From CAZSMC01 sp964607755 (GTDB lineage Bacteria > Zhuqueibacterota > Zhuqueibacteria > Residuimicrobiales > Krinioviventaceae), in NCBI GenBank assembly GCA_964607755.1, contig CAZSMC010000068.1, forward strand, positions 1-22,238: a stretch of 22,238 nucleotides of DNA, written 5' to 3'. Made by a program: the position numbers and the translations under genes. This document shows, piece after piece, positions 1 through 7,728 of the stretch (the stretch's first letter is position 1; each line of letters opens with the position of its first letter). Below the pieces are notes generated by a model that saw only the letters and a list, made by a program, of their open reading frames with translations, was not told where the DNA came from and ran no database searches.

Positions 1-55
1 GGCAGGACACATGACTCTGGATCATGGTATCGGGGTTCGAATCCCTGCACCCCAG
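1..55 (+). tRNA. tRNA-Gln (anticodon CUG), 5' part outside the window
   Basis: The 3' part of a tRNA is visible. A perfect 5-bp anticodon stem (10-14 with 22-26) closes a 7-base loop whose middle bases at 17-19 are CTG, which reads Gln CAG codons. The T arm (31-35 with 43-47, loop TTCGAAT) and the 3' acceptor strand (48-54) with G as discriminator at 55 follow. The CCA end is not encoded, so it must be added after transcription. The next gene is the cognate synthetase glnS. The 5' acceptor strand and most of the D arm lie outside the window. Confidence 0.93.
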
Positions 56-60
56 CTCTT

Positions 61-96
61 AAAACGGTCGCTATAATTGAATGGTGACCGTTTTTT
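61..96 (+). terminator. Intrinsic terminator or attenuator between tRNA-Gln and glnS
   Basis: AAAACGGTC (61-69) pairs with GACCGTTTT (86-94), followed by further T residues. The loop is about 16 bases. It follows the tRNA by 5 bases and ends 34 bases before glnS, so any transcript entering glnS from the tRNA promoter must pass it. The loop contains TATAAT at 72-77, a possible -10 for glnS, but there is no recognisable -35 at 17 bases upstream. Confidence 0.75.
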
Positions 97-129
97 ATTA
101 CTGAAAAGTTTTAATGGAAAAGGTGATAA

Positions 130-1848
130 ATGGAAAAACCAAAAAGTTATAATACCCAGGCGGAGAAAACAAAACAAGAACATTTCATCCGGGCTATCAT
201 CAATGAAGACTTAAAAAAGGGCAAACATAAAACCATTGTGACTCGTTTCCCGCCAGAGCCAAATGGCTATTTACATATCGGCCATGCAAAATCCATTTGC
301 CTTAACTTTGGCCTGGCTGACGAATACGGCGGGCGCTGTCATCTTCGCTTCGATGATACCAACCCAATTAAAGAAGAACAAGAGTATATCGATTCGATTT
401 GCCGGGATGTCGAATGGCTCGGATTCTATTGGGGAGAACATCTTTACTTTGCTTCTGATTATTTTGAACAAATGTACCAATACGCCGAGCAGCTCATCAA
501 ACAGGGCCAGGCTTATGTGGACAGTTTGAGTAACGAAGAGATTCGCCAGCTTCGCGGAACACTGACTGAACCAGGAAAAGAAAGCCCGTACCGGAACCGT
601 ACCGTTGAAGAGAACCTCGATCTTTTTCGCAGGATGCGGAACGGCAAATTCAAAGACGGCGAGCATGTTCTTCGCGCTAAAATCGATATGTCTTCTCCCA
701 ACATAAATATGCGCGATCCGGTTATGTACCGCATCCTTCACGCGCACCACCCACGGACCGGCGACAAGTGGTGCATTTATCCGATGTATGACTGGGCGCA
801 CGGCCTGGAGGATTCTATTGAAAAAATCACTCACTCTCTGTGTACACTCGAATTTGAAGACCACCGGCCGCTGTACGATTGGTTTCTCGACCAATTGGGT
901 GTCTATCATCCGCAACAGATTGAATTTGCCCGGCTCAATCTGACGCATACTGTTATGAGCAAGCGGATTTTGCAACGTCTGGTTCAGGGAAAAATCGTCA
1001 ATGGATGGGATGATCCCCGCATGCCAACTATTTCGGGATTGAAACGCCGCGGTTATACGCCGGAATCTATTCGTGATTTTTCAGAACGTATTGGCGTGGC
1101 AAAACGCGAAAGCATCGTGGATGTCGCTTTGCTCGAACACTGTTTGAGAGTTGATTTGAACAAACGCGCACCACGCGCAATGGGCGTTCTTCGTCCTCTC
1201 AAAGTTGTTATTGACAATTATCCGGACGACCAGGTTGAGGAATTGGATGCTGTGAATAATCCGGAGGATGAATCTGCCGGCACGCGCAAAATTCCGTTTA
1301 CAAAAGAAATTTATATAGAGCAAACGGATTTCCGGGAAGAAGCGCCTAAAAAATTTCACCGGCTCGTTCCTGGCAGAGAAGTACGGTTGCGTTATGCTTT
1401 TTACATCAAATGTGTTGGTGTCGAAAAAGATGACGACGGCAATATCATTCAAGTGCATTGCACTTATGATCCGGAAACACGCGGCGGTTACGCACCTGAC
1501 GGTCGCAAGGTCAAAGGCACTATTCACTGGGTCAGCGCCAAATACGCGGCCGATGCCGAGGTTCGATTGTACGATCACTTACTCACTGTCGCCAATCCTG
1601 CTGAAGAAGCAGAGAAAAAGGATGTGCTGGAATATATTAATCCAAATTCTTTGCAGGTTCTTAAAAATTGCAAAGTTGAACCCGGATTAAAAGAACACCA
1701 ACCCGGTTATATTTGTCAGTTCGAGCGCCAGGGTTATTTTGTTGCTGATCCTGATTCATCTGCTGACCGTATGGTGTTCAACCGGTCTGTTGGCTTGCGG
1801 GATACCTGGGCGAAAATTGAAAAAAAAAACAAAAATAACCTGGCATAA
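130..1848 (+). CDS. glnS: Glutaminyl-tRNA synthetase
   Basis: Class I synthetase that charges tRNA-Gln with glutamine in the cytoplasm. The 572-residue product is slightly longer than the E. coli enzyme. The HIGH motif (LHIGH, 48-52) lies in PPEPNGYLHIGHAKS, the RFDDTNP substrate-binding motif is at 73-79, YPMYDWAH is at 217-224, and the KMSKS-type loop is VMSKR at 275-279. The C-terminal half is the two beta-barrel anticodon-binding region. All signatures are those of GlnRS rather than non-discriminating GluRS. The ATG follows AAAAGGTGA by a few bases. The gene sits directly behind tRNA-Gln, with no room for a separate strong promoter between the tRNA hairpin and the start. A Lys/Asn-rich tail ends the protein. 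Confidence 0.97.
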   Translation: MEKPKSYNTQAEKTKQEHFIRAIINEDLKKGKHKTIVTRFPPEPNGYLHIGHAKSICLNFGLADEYGGRCHLRFDDTNPIKEEQEYIDSICRDVEWLGFYWGEHLYFASDYFEQMYQYAEQLIKQGQAYVDSLSNEEIRQLRGTLTEPGKESPYRNRTVEENLDLFRRMRNGKFKDGEHVLRAKIDMSSPNINMRDPVMYRILHAHHPRTGDKWCIYPMYDWAHGLEDSIEKITHSLCTLEFEDHRPLYDWFLDQLGVYHPQQIEFARLNLTHTVMSKRILQRLVQGKIVNGWDDPRMPTISGLKRRGYTPESIRDFSERIGVAKRESIVDVALLEHCLRVDLNKRAPRAMGVLRPLKVVIDNYPDDQVEELDAVNNPEDESAGTRKIPFTKEIYIEQTDFREEAPKKFHRLVPGREVRLRYAFYIKCVGVEKDDDGNIIQVHCTYDPETRGGYAPDGRKVKGTIHWVSAKYAADAEVRLYDHLLTVANPAEEAEKKDVLEYINPNSLQVLKNCKVEPGLKEHQPGYICQFERQGYFVADPDSSADRMVFNRSVGLRDTWAKIEKKNKNNLA

Positions 1849-1853
1849 ATAAC

Positions 1854-1882
1854 TTGCTATTTTAAAACACGCTAATTATATT
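1854..1882 (+). promoter_or_regulatory. Sigma-70-type promoter upstream of the hairpin element and tRNA-Arg
   Basis: TTGCTA (1854-1859) and TATATT (1877-1882) are separated by exactly 17 bases, starting 6 bases after the glnS stop. Transcription would begin near 1889, pass through the hairpin at 1914-1986 and reach tRNA-Arg at 2001. This is a pattern match only. Confidence 0.5.
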
Positions 1883-1913
1883 GCATTTATTCAAACAAAC
1901 GATTTCAAGACTA

Positions 1914-1986
1914 AAAAATAGCAGGCAGCCATTCCCCCTTTGGGTGTTGACCCCCCTAGACATCCAAAAATGGTTGCCTGCTTTTT
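1914..1986 (+). ncRNA. Two-stem hairpin with C-rich bulge and loop (terminator, leader or small RNA)
   Basis: The outer stem is 13 bp (1921-1933 with 1969-1981, one G-U), extended by A-T pairs to a T tract at 1982-1986. After a 5-C bulge (1934-1938), an inner 9-bp stem (1939-1947 with 1960-1968, one G-U) closes a loop carrying CCCCCC (1951-1956). The A tract before and T tract after make it terminator-like on both strands. It is much larger than a plain terminator and lies 14 bases before tRNA-Arg, downstream of a promoter-like sequence. It may be the glnS terminator, an attenuator for tRNA-Arg, or the body of a small RNA of about 95 nt. I do not recognise a named RNA family. Confidence 0.6.
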
Positions 1987-2000
1987 AGCGTTTACCACAT

Positions 2001-2074
2001 GCGCTCGTAGCTCAATTGGATAGAGCATCTGGCTTCGGACCAGAGGGCTGGGGGTTCGAGTCCTCCCGGGCGCA
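2001..2074 (+). tRNA. tRNA-Arg (anticodon UCG)
   Basis: A complete cloverleaf can be folded. The acceptor stem 2001-2007 pairs with 2067-2073 (one G-U), and the anticodon stem 2028-2032 pairs with 2040-2044. The loop has TCG at 2035-2037, reading CGA/CGN arginine codons. The T stem 2050-2054 pairs with 2062-2066 around loop TTCGAGT, and A2074 is the discriminator. CCA is not encoded. ArgRS is encoded about 7 kb away in the same window. Confidence 0.97.
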
Positions 2075-2078
2075 CAAA

Positions 2079-2107
2079 AAAAGACCCGTTGTTTCAACGG
2101 GTCTTTT
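2079..2107. terminator. Strong bidirectional intrinsic terminator
   Basis: A 13-bp perfect stem (2079-2091 with 2095-2107, AAAAGACCCGTTG and its complement) has a 3-base TTT loop and is flanked by A and T tracts. It ends the tRNA-Arg transcript on the plus strand and the rhomboid transcript on the minus strand (stop at 2138). Confidence 0.9.
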
Positions 2108-2137
2108 CATGTCAAAATGATCTTTCAATCAGCTTTT

Positions 2138-2956
2138 TCAGAAAATAATTTCCAGCAAAAAACAAGCAACTGTTAAAACGATAACAGCCAGAGCAGCGAT
2201 GTGATGATTTTGTGTTTCCCGTTTTCTTTCGTGGTAGCCTAACCACATGGCAGAGAGATAGCCGCCAGCAAAACCTCCGGCATGTGCCAAATTATTAACG
2301 CCCGGCATGACGAAACCCATAACGAATAAAATTATTGCCCACATTCCGACCTGGCGGTAAATGGCAGTGCCAAGTTCACCGCCGCGCCGGCGCCCGAAAT
2401 AAACCAGAGCCCCTAACAAGCCAAAAATGGAACCAGACGCGCCGACTGTAAACATGATGCCAACCATATCGGAAATGTAAAAACCAACCACGCCGCTGAT
2501 GGTAAAGATGAGAAAAGAGCGTGACGAACCGAACAATTGCTCGACCATAAATCCGAGTTGGCGAAGCCATAGCATGTTAAATAAAATGTGAAGTGCGCTG
2601 CCATGCAAATAAATCGCAGTAATAAGCGTCCACCAGCGGCCTTTAGCTATGGCATATCTACCGGTCATGCCGAGTTTGTCCAGCGCTTCTCCGCTTGGCG
2701 ACAAGATGCTCAGCATCCCGCGTGTCTGGAAAAGCGCGGAAGGATCGAGCAGAATGCTCAGCACATACAATACAACGCTGGCACCGACAATCAAAGGAAC
2801 CATGCTTCCGTTACCGAGTATTTTTTGTATGGCAGGGCCATATCCCCACAATCCCGGATTTCTGCGGCCACAGAAAAAACATTTTTTGGAATTCGCTGAA
2901 ATTAATTTGCCGCAGTTGGGGCAAACGATCGAGCCGGTTGTTTGCCTTTTTATCAT
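2138..2956 (-). CDS. Rhomboid-family intramembrane serine protease with N-terminal zinc ribbon
   Basis: Membrane protease that cleaves transmembrane segments of other proteins. The 272-residue product starts with a zinc-ribbon (CPNC at 12-15 and CFFC at 26-29) before about six or seven hydrophobic helices. The catalytic serine is S174 in GASGSIFG and the partner histidine is H225 in NNLAHAGGFAGG. The conserved H118, H123 and N127 lie in LHGSALHILFN. A GAGG sequence precedes the ATG. It is divergent from the YchF-like gene, with a 143-base AT-rich region between them. The substrate cannot be told from the sequence. Zinc-ribbon-rhomboid fusions are known in several phyla. Confidence 0.93.
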   Translation of the reverse strand: MIKRQTTGSIVCPNCGKLISANSKKCFFCGRRNPGLWGYGPAIQKILGNGSMVPLIVGASVVLYVLSILLDPSALFQTRGMLSILSPSGEALDKLGMTGRYAIAKGRWWTLITAIYLHGSALHILFNMLWLRQLGFMVEQLFGSSRSFLIFTISGVVGFYISDMVGIMFTVGASGSIFGLLGALVYFGRRRGGELGTAIYRQVGMWAIILFVMGFVMPGVNNLAHAGGFAGGYLSAMWLGYHERKRETQNHHIAALAVIVLTVACFLLEIIF

Positions 2957-3099
2957 AGAAAAACCTCAGTATAGTTATCACAATATTTTTATTAAAAATA
3001 GTTAAAAATTTTTTTAGAAACAAATATTATCCTTATTTTACTTGCAATTAAAAACACAAGACTTAAATTTATTGCGAGTATAAAAGTAGAGGTCATAAA

Positions 3100-4191
3100 A
3101 TGAAAATTGGAATTGTTGGGTTACCCCTGTCCGGAAAGACGACTTTATTTAATGCATTGACCGGGGCGTCCGTTGATACCGGTTTTTCAGGTGGAAAAGA
3201 AGAAGCACATCATGCTACCGTCAAGGTGCCGGATGAGCGCCTGGACAGGTTGAATGATATTTATCAGCTTGAAAAAAAAGTGCCGGCAGTGATCGAATAT
3301 ATTGACCTGGCCGGTTTGACAGCGACTGAACATGAGAAAAAAAGCGGTTTTAGCGACCAGTTCCTCGGACATATCCGAACAGCAGATGCTATTCTGGTGC
3401 TTTTGCGCCAATTCAAAAATGAAAGCGTGCCTCATCCTCTCAATTCAATTGATCCTGTGCGAGATTTGGCTTCAATAGAGGCGGAATTTATCCTCAGTGA
3501 TTTGAACATTATCGAAAACCGAATGACGCGCCTGCAAAAAGAGATGAAAGCTAAAAAAAATATCACGGATGTTCGAGAATATGAGTTTCTGCAAAAGTTA
3601 CAGGCGTTTCTGGAACAGGAAAAACCGCTGCGTGAATTGGATATTTCAGATGAAGAAGAACGAATCGTGCGCGGCTATCAGTTTCTGACACAAAAACCGT
3701 TGATCATTTGCATCAATATTGGTGAAGAAGACCTGGTAAATAAAGAACAGATTGCTTCTTCCTTGCAGAATTATGCAGAGAATGAAAACAGCACAGTGGT
3801 TGCCATCTCGGCGCAGCTTGAAATGGAAATCCAGCAATTGTCAGAGGAAGATGCCAGAGTGTTTCGTGAGGATATTGGCATCGAGCATTCAGCAATGGAT
3901 ACACTCATTCGCGTTTCCTACGACCTGCTCGGTTTGATTTCATTCTTTACAGTGGGTAAAGATCAAGTCCGGGCATGGACAATCCCGGTCGGCACCAAAG
4001 CACCACAAGCTGCCGGAGCAATTCACACCGATTTTGAACGCGGTTTTATCCGTGCGGAGGTTGTCCATTATGACGACTTTATGCGACGGAAAAACATGCA
4101 ACAATGCAAGGCTGATGGGGTGTTGCGCCTGGAAGGCAAGGATTATGTAGTCAAGGACGGGGATATTATCAATTTCCGGTTTGCTGTATAG
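3100..4191 (+). CDS. ychF: YchF/Obg-family ATPase (divergent YchF)
   Basis: Ribosome- and stress-linked P-loop NTPase of the translation-factor class. The length of 363 residues equals that of E. coli YchF. The P-loop is GLPLSGKTT at 7-15, where canonical YchF has NVGKS. The G3 region is DLAGL at 69-73. NIGE (206-209) fits the NxxE motif linked to ATP rather than GTP preference. A helical insertion occupies about 125-185. The C-terminal TGS domain (about 280-363) is well kept, including RAWTIPVGTKAPQAAG and IHTDFERGFIRAE. The usual glycine-rich switch after DLAGL is replaced by a charged stretch (ATEHEKKSG). GAGGTC precedes the ATG. It could be a paralogue of a more typical YchF elsewhere in the genome. 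Confidence 0.88.
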   Translation: MKIGIVGLPLSGKTTLFNALTGASVDTGFSGGKEEAHHATVKVPDERLDRLNDIYQLEKKVPAVIEYIDLAGLTATEHEKKSGFSDQFLGHIRTADAILVLLRQFKNESVPHPLNSIDPVRDLASIEAEFILSDLNIIENRMTRLQKEMKAKKNITDVREYEFLQKLQAFLEQEKPLRELDISDEEERIVRGYQFLTQKPLIICINIGEEDLVNKEQIASSLQNYAENENSTVVAISAQLEMEIQQLSEEDARVFREDIGIEHSAMDTLIRVSYDLLGLISFFTVGKDQVRAWTIPVGTKAPQAAGAIHTDFERGFIRAEVVHYDDFMRRKNMQQCKADGVLRLEGKDYVVKDGDIINFRFAV

Positions 4192-4270
4192 GACAGTTCA
4201 TTGTTAATAAAGAAACACTGAAGAAATGGATCGAATTAATTTGCCCGGACTCATTATTGATTTTATTCTT

Positions 4271-6850
4271 TCAGAATTCTAAATAATTCTTTACAATTTT
4301 CACAAGAGAGTCCATTGTATATGGCTTGGAAAGCCAGCCGCAATGATGTTGATCCATAAAGTTCGACAATTCTTCACCAGGTTGTGCACCGCTGGTAAAA
4401 ATGATGGGGATATTTTTATTAATTTTCAACATGTCCCGGGCACATTCCAGACCGGTACAATTTTGCAAACGGACATCCAAAACAACCAGATCGATTTCAT
4501 TTCGATGCATTTTTAGCATAGTCAAACCGGTTTCGCCAGAGTTGTTGGCGATGGCAAAATAGCCTTGCTGGTTTAGCGCAGTTGCTGAAGTCTCGGCAAT
4601 ACCTTCATCATCATCAATTATCAGAATAGAACCTTTTGCAGAATAAGATTCTGCCCTTGAATCCTGATTTTCAATTGTCGATTGGTATACCGCTGGAAAA
4701 ATCAGGGATATTTTAGTGCCACGCTCAAAAGTTTGAATATCAATGCTGCCATTGTGCGCCTCCATCATGCCTTTTACAGACACCAGTCCCAGGCCGTGAC
4801 CGATCCCCTTTTTAGTCGATGTGAACGGCTGAAACAAATTTTGCTGGATGTTTTTGTCTATACCTCTCCCTGTGTCTGACACAGTGACTCGCACGTTGTC
4901 ATCTTCGGCAAACGTTTCTATCCTCAGCGTTCCGCTTCCGGGCATAGCCTCGACAGCATTTTTACACAACACCCCAATGGCATGTATAAACTGCATTTGA
5001 TCGGCGTGAATTAGCGGCAGTTCATCATCCAGATTGACAATGTATTCAATGTGAGACGGCAAATATTTTTCAAGCCTGCCGCTCAATTTTTTCAAAAGCT
5101 CGTTAGGATCTATAGGCTGTAAATTGGGTTTGTCCTGTCCTGAGTAAAGAGCGAGTTTGAAATTCATTTCGGAAAACAGGTTTCCCAATCTGTTTAACTC
5201 TTTAAGATTCGATCGCTGTTTTCGATTCAATGAACCGCTGATTTCCATTGATGAGGTGTGTCGTAAAATGTACTTTGATATTTTATCATACTGACCGGTA
5301 ATCTCATCCAGCAGTGAGGAATAATCAGCACCCATCTGAGGAGCAGGGGATTCTTTTTGGAACTCGAAAACCCTTTTTTCTGATGTACTTTCTTTCTTTT
5401 TTGTTCTCAGCATCACTGTAATATATTGCCGGCCCAGGATTATGTTCAGCGACAAATAAACATCAGCCTCAACAATTGAAGCATTGTTATCAATGAGAGA
5501 AAGTGATGTCTCTGGCCTCAACTCATCCTTTTCGCCTTTTAGCAGTTCGCTCAACCAGTTTTGCCACTGTTCCTGCATGTCCGAGGCAATAAGCGTGTCG
5601 AATTCCGAATCCACGATCGAAAGCGCCGGAATGCCCAATAACCTCTCCACAGCCTTGTTCCAAATGCGAACTTTGTTTTGCTCGTCAATAACGACGAACG
5701 GATCGGGAATTGTATCCAGGAGCTGAGCAACTCCTTTTGAGGAATAGGAGAATTGTCCGGATGTGCCTTTTCCTTCTACACTTAATAAACCGTCAGAATA
5801 ATTATTTGTTTGCTCGTTGTCAATTTTCGGTTCACTCTCATCAAAATTCGTCATAAGTTCATCCATGCTTGGTTCTTCTTCTTGAAGCATATGATTGGCA
5901 ATGACTCCGAGCGCCGATTGATCTTCACTGGTTTCTTTTATCGGCTCGTTCGGTTTGATTTTTATGCGGCATTCATAACCTATAACTTTGTCAATTTCCT
6001 TTTGGGGTGTGAGTTTTAATTCACCAGCCAGGAGTTGCCCTTGTTTGTTACGCAAGGTGAGAGAACACCAATCCATTTCTGAACCGCTTTTTATCACCTG
6101 GTCGACGTTTTTTTTGTGCTGATCATCCTGGATAAAATCTGAGGTGATGTTTGAACCGACCAGAGATTGCACATCTTTATATTCAAACAATTCCGGTGCA
6201 TTGGGTGTGGTGTCGAGCACATCCCCGTCAGTCGTGCAAAATAATATCGTTTCAGTGCCATCTTGTGTTTTACCGGCATCCGACTCGTGGGATTCTTCAG
6301 ACTGGGAGTATTTTTTGCGTTCATAGCCAGCTTCAAAAAGCAGCTCCAGCAAGCTTTCAAATTCTTCTACAAGAAATCTCAATTCATCCGGGGCTGCGGG
6401 TTTTGCCTGGTCTCGCAATGCATCAGGACCGGACCCGTCAGTTAAAGCTTTTTTTAGAGAACCAAGACATTCAGCATCTTTGTCCGGATCAACCGGTCGT
6501 GCAACCTGAATGAGAATCGCGAAACCTAATCGGTTATCTTTAAAGTAAATGGGGAAAACAGCGCGGTGAACAAACCCATCTAAAAATCGTTGATAAAGCG
6601 GTTGACGGTCAACAAAACTGAATTGAGTGTCAATTTTGTCGATAGAATATAAAATATGAAAATAGTTTTGCTGGTTATCATCAAGTTGTTGGAGAGCCGG
6701 AAAAGAAATATTTCGATGAGTTACAACATTTTTATTGTTATCGTAAAGACAGAGCCCAACATCATGTTTTTGGCTGTAAGAATCCTGTATTTGTTCCAGA
6801 ATGTTTTTATCAACAAGATCATGAAATGTGTATGTATTTTCCTGGTCCAT
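4271..6850 (-). CDS. Cytoplasmic hybrid histidine kinase (PocR-like, two PAS, HATPase, receiver)
   Basis: The 859-residue signalling protein has no membrane segments. Residues 7-120 resemble a PocR-type ligand-binding domain (FHDLVDKNILEQIQDSY start). PAS domains cover about 200-297 and 373-483 (LLDTIPDPFVVIDE, NKAVERLLG). The ATPase domain has its N box at N631 (CKNAVEAMP), G1 DTGRGID 659-665, F box FQPF 673-676 and G2 GHGLGL 684-689. The receiver at 739-859 has D746-D748, phospho-acceptor D792, T819 and K842. The region where the phosphorylated histidine should lie (about 508-565) contains no recognisable H box. No clear Shine-Dalgarno sequence is seen, but the promoter match upstream is excellent. 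There is no adjacent regulator gene, although a lone receiver is encoded at 11571. Confidence 0.88.
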   Translation of the reverse strand: MDQENTYTFHDLVDKNILEQIQDSYSQKHDVGLCLYDNNKNVVTHRNISFPALQQLDDNQQNYFHILYSIDKIDTQFSFVDRQPLYQRFLDGFVHRAVFPIYFKDNRLGFAILIQVARPVDPDKDAECLGSLKKALTDGSGPDALRDQAKPAAPDELRFLVEEFESLLELLFEAGYERKKYSQSEESHESDAGKTQDGTETILFCTTDGDVLDTTPNAPELFEYKDVQSLVGSNITSDFIQDDQHKKNVDQVIKSGSEMDWCSLTLRNKQGQLLAGELKLTPQKEIDKVIGYECRIKIKPNEPIKETSEDQSALGVIANHMLQEEEPSMDELMTNFDESEPKIDNEQTNNYSDGLLSVEGKGTSGQFSYSSKGVAQLLDTIPDPFVVIDEQNKVRIWNKAVERLLGIPALSIVDSEFDTLIASDMQEQWQNWLSELLKGEKDELRPETSLSLIDNNASIVEADVYLSLNIILGRQYITVMLRTKKKESTSEKRVFEFQKESPAPQMGADYSSLLDEITGQYDKISKYILRHTSSMEISGSLNRKQRSNLKELNRLGNLFSEMNFKLALYSGQDKPNLQPIDPNELLKKLSGRLEKYLPSHIEYIVNLDDELPLIHADQMQFIHAIGVLCKNAVEAMPGSGTLRIETFAEDDNVRVTVSDTGRGIDKNIQQNLFQPFTSTKKGIGHGLGLVSVKGMMEAHNGSIDIQTFERGTKISLIFPAVYQSTIENQDSRAESYSAKGSILIIDDDEGIAETSATALNQQGYFAIANNSGETGLTMLKMHRNEIDLVVLDVRLQNCTGLECARDMLKINKNIPIIFTSGAQPGEELSNFMDQHHCGWLSKPYTMDSLVKIVKNYLEF

Positions 6851-6904
6851 ACCGTACTTTTAATTTATGGTTATTAAAAACTTTTTCTGTAAGATGTGAA
6901 CCAT

Positions 6905-6933
6905 AATATATTTTAAAAATCCCGCAATGTCAA
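6905..6933 (-). promoter_or_regulatory. Near-consensus sigma-70 promoter for the hybrid kinase
   Basis: On the minus strand TTGACA (6928-6933) and TATATT (6905-6910) are separated by 17 bases. The -35 is exact and the -10 matches at five of six positions. The predicted start is near 6898, giving a leader of about 48 bases before the ATG at 6850. It lies just beyond the end of the ecfA-like gene, so the kinase can be expressed independently of the upstream operon. Confidence 0.7.
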
Positions 6934-6948
6934 TGATTGTTTCGCCGA

Positions 6949-7710
6949 TTAGCCGGGGAGATATTTTTTTAACAGATAGCTTACGGGAGCGGTGAGTTCG
7001 TATTTTTCAAGCAGAGCATCCTGTTCAAAAACATGTGAAGGAGAATCGTCTAAAACAAGTTGGCCGCGATAAAACACCAGCAATCTGTCTGCTGTCAGTG
7101 CTTCTTCGGGATATTGCGTGATCAAAAGAGTCGATATGGATGGATTATCCTTGTGCAGCGCATTTACAATATTCAAAATATCACGGCGACTTTTAGGATC
7201 GAGCAGAGAGGTTGGTTCATCTAAAATCAAATAATTGGGCTGCATGGCCATAACCGCAGCAATAGCCAGACGTTGTTTTTCGCCTCCGGATAGATAATGC
7301 GGTGAGTGATACCGATAAGGTAAAAGATGGAAAGATTCCAGCATCTCGTCTACAATTTTATGCATCGTCTCATAAGGTAAGCCGATGTTTTCCAGCCCAA
7401 ATGCGATTTCGCGTTCTACTGTTGCAGAGACAATCTGGTTGTCCGGATTTTGAAAAACCATGCCGACTCGCCGTCGTATATTCAGCAAGTGTTCCAGATC
7501 GTGTGAAGGATAATCATCAACAACAACATGGCCCCTGGTTGGAATTAAAAGTCCATTTAAGCATTGTGCAAAAGATGTTTTGCCCGAGCCGTTGTGCCCC
7601 ATGATAGCGATGTTTTCACCCTTTTGTATTTCAACAGATACATTGCGGAGACCTGACCGGCTTTCAGCATTCGATTTGTACTCAAACGATATATTTTCGA
7701 CTTTAATCAT
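6949..7710 (-). CDS. ECF/CbiO-type ABC transporter ATPase
   Basis: ATP-binding subunit of an energy-coupling-factor importer for vitamins or metal ions. The 253-residue product has Walker A GHNGSGKT 38-45, the EcfA-type Q-loop VFQNPDNQIVSATVEREIAFG around 85-105, signature LSGGEKQ 140-146 and Walker B LILDEP 161-166. The switch position has Q199 (LITQYPEEA) where most ABC ATPases have histidine. It is the last gene of the rsfS-argS-pfkB-yjbQ unit, 18 bases after yjbQ. No EcfT or substrate-binding S component is encoded in the window, so it must partner with membrane proteins encoded elsewhere. The Shine-Dalgarno sequence is poor. The substrate is unknown. Confidence 0.87.
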   Translation of the reverse strand: MIKVENISFEYKSNAESRSGLRNVSVEIQKGENIAIMGHNGSGKTSFAQCLNGLLIPTRGHVVVDDYPSHDLEHLLNIRRRVGMVFQNPDNQIVSATVEREIAFGLENIGLPYETMHKIVDEMLESFHLLPYRYHSPHYLSGGEKQRLAIAAVMAMQPNYLILDEPTSLLDPKSRRDILNIVNALHKDNPSISTLLITQYPEEALTADRLLVFYRGQLVLDDSPSHVFEQDALLEKYELTAPVSYLLKKYLPG

Positions 7711-7728
7711 AGAGCTGGGGCAAACAGG

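Noticed and set aside
271..975. Long minus-strand open frame (234 residues) inside glnS
   Set aside because: It is fully covered by a well-supported gene on the other strand and its translation has no recognisable family pattern; it is a codon-bias shadow.
1891..2097. 68-residue minus-strand reading frame across tRNA-Arg
   Set aside because: It is antisense to the tRNA and the hairpin; the sequence GRTRTPSPLVRSQMLYPIELRA is the familiar false translation of the tRNA-Arg complement.
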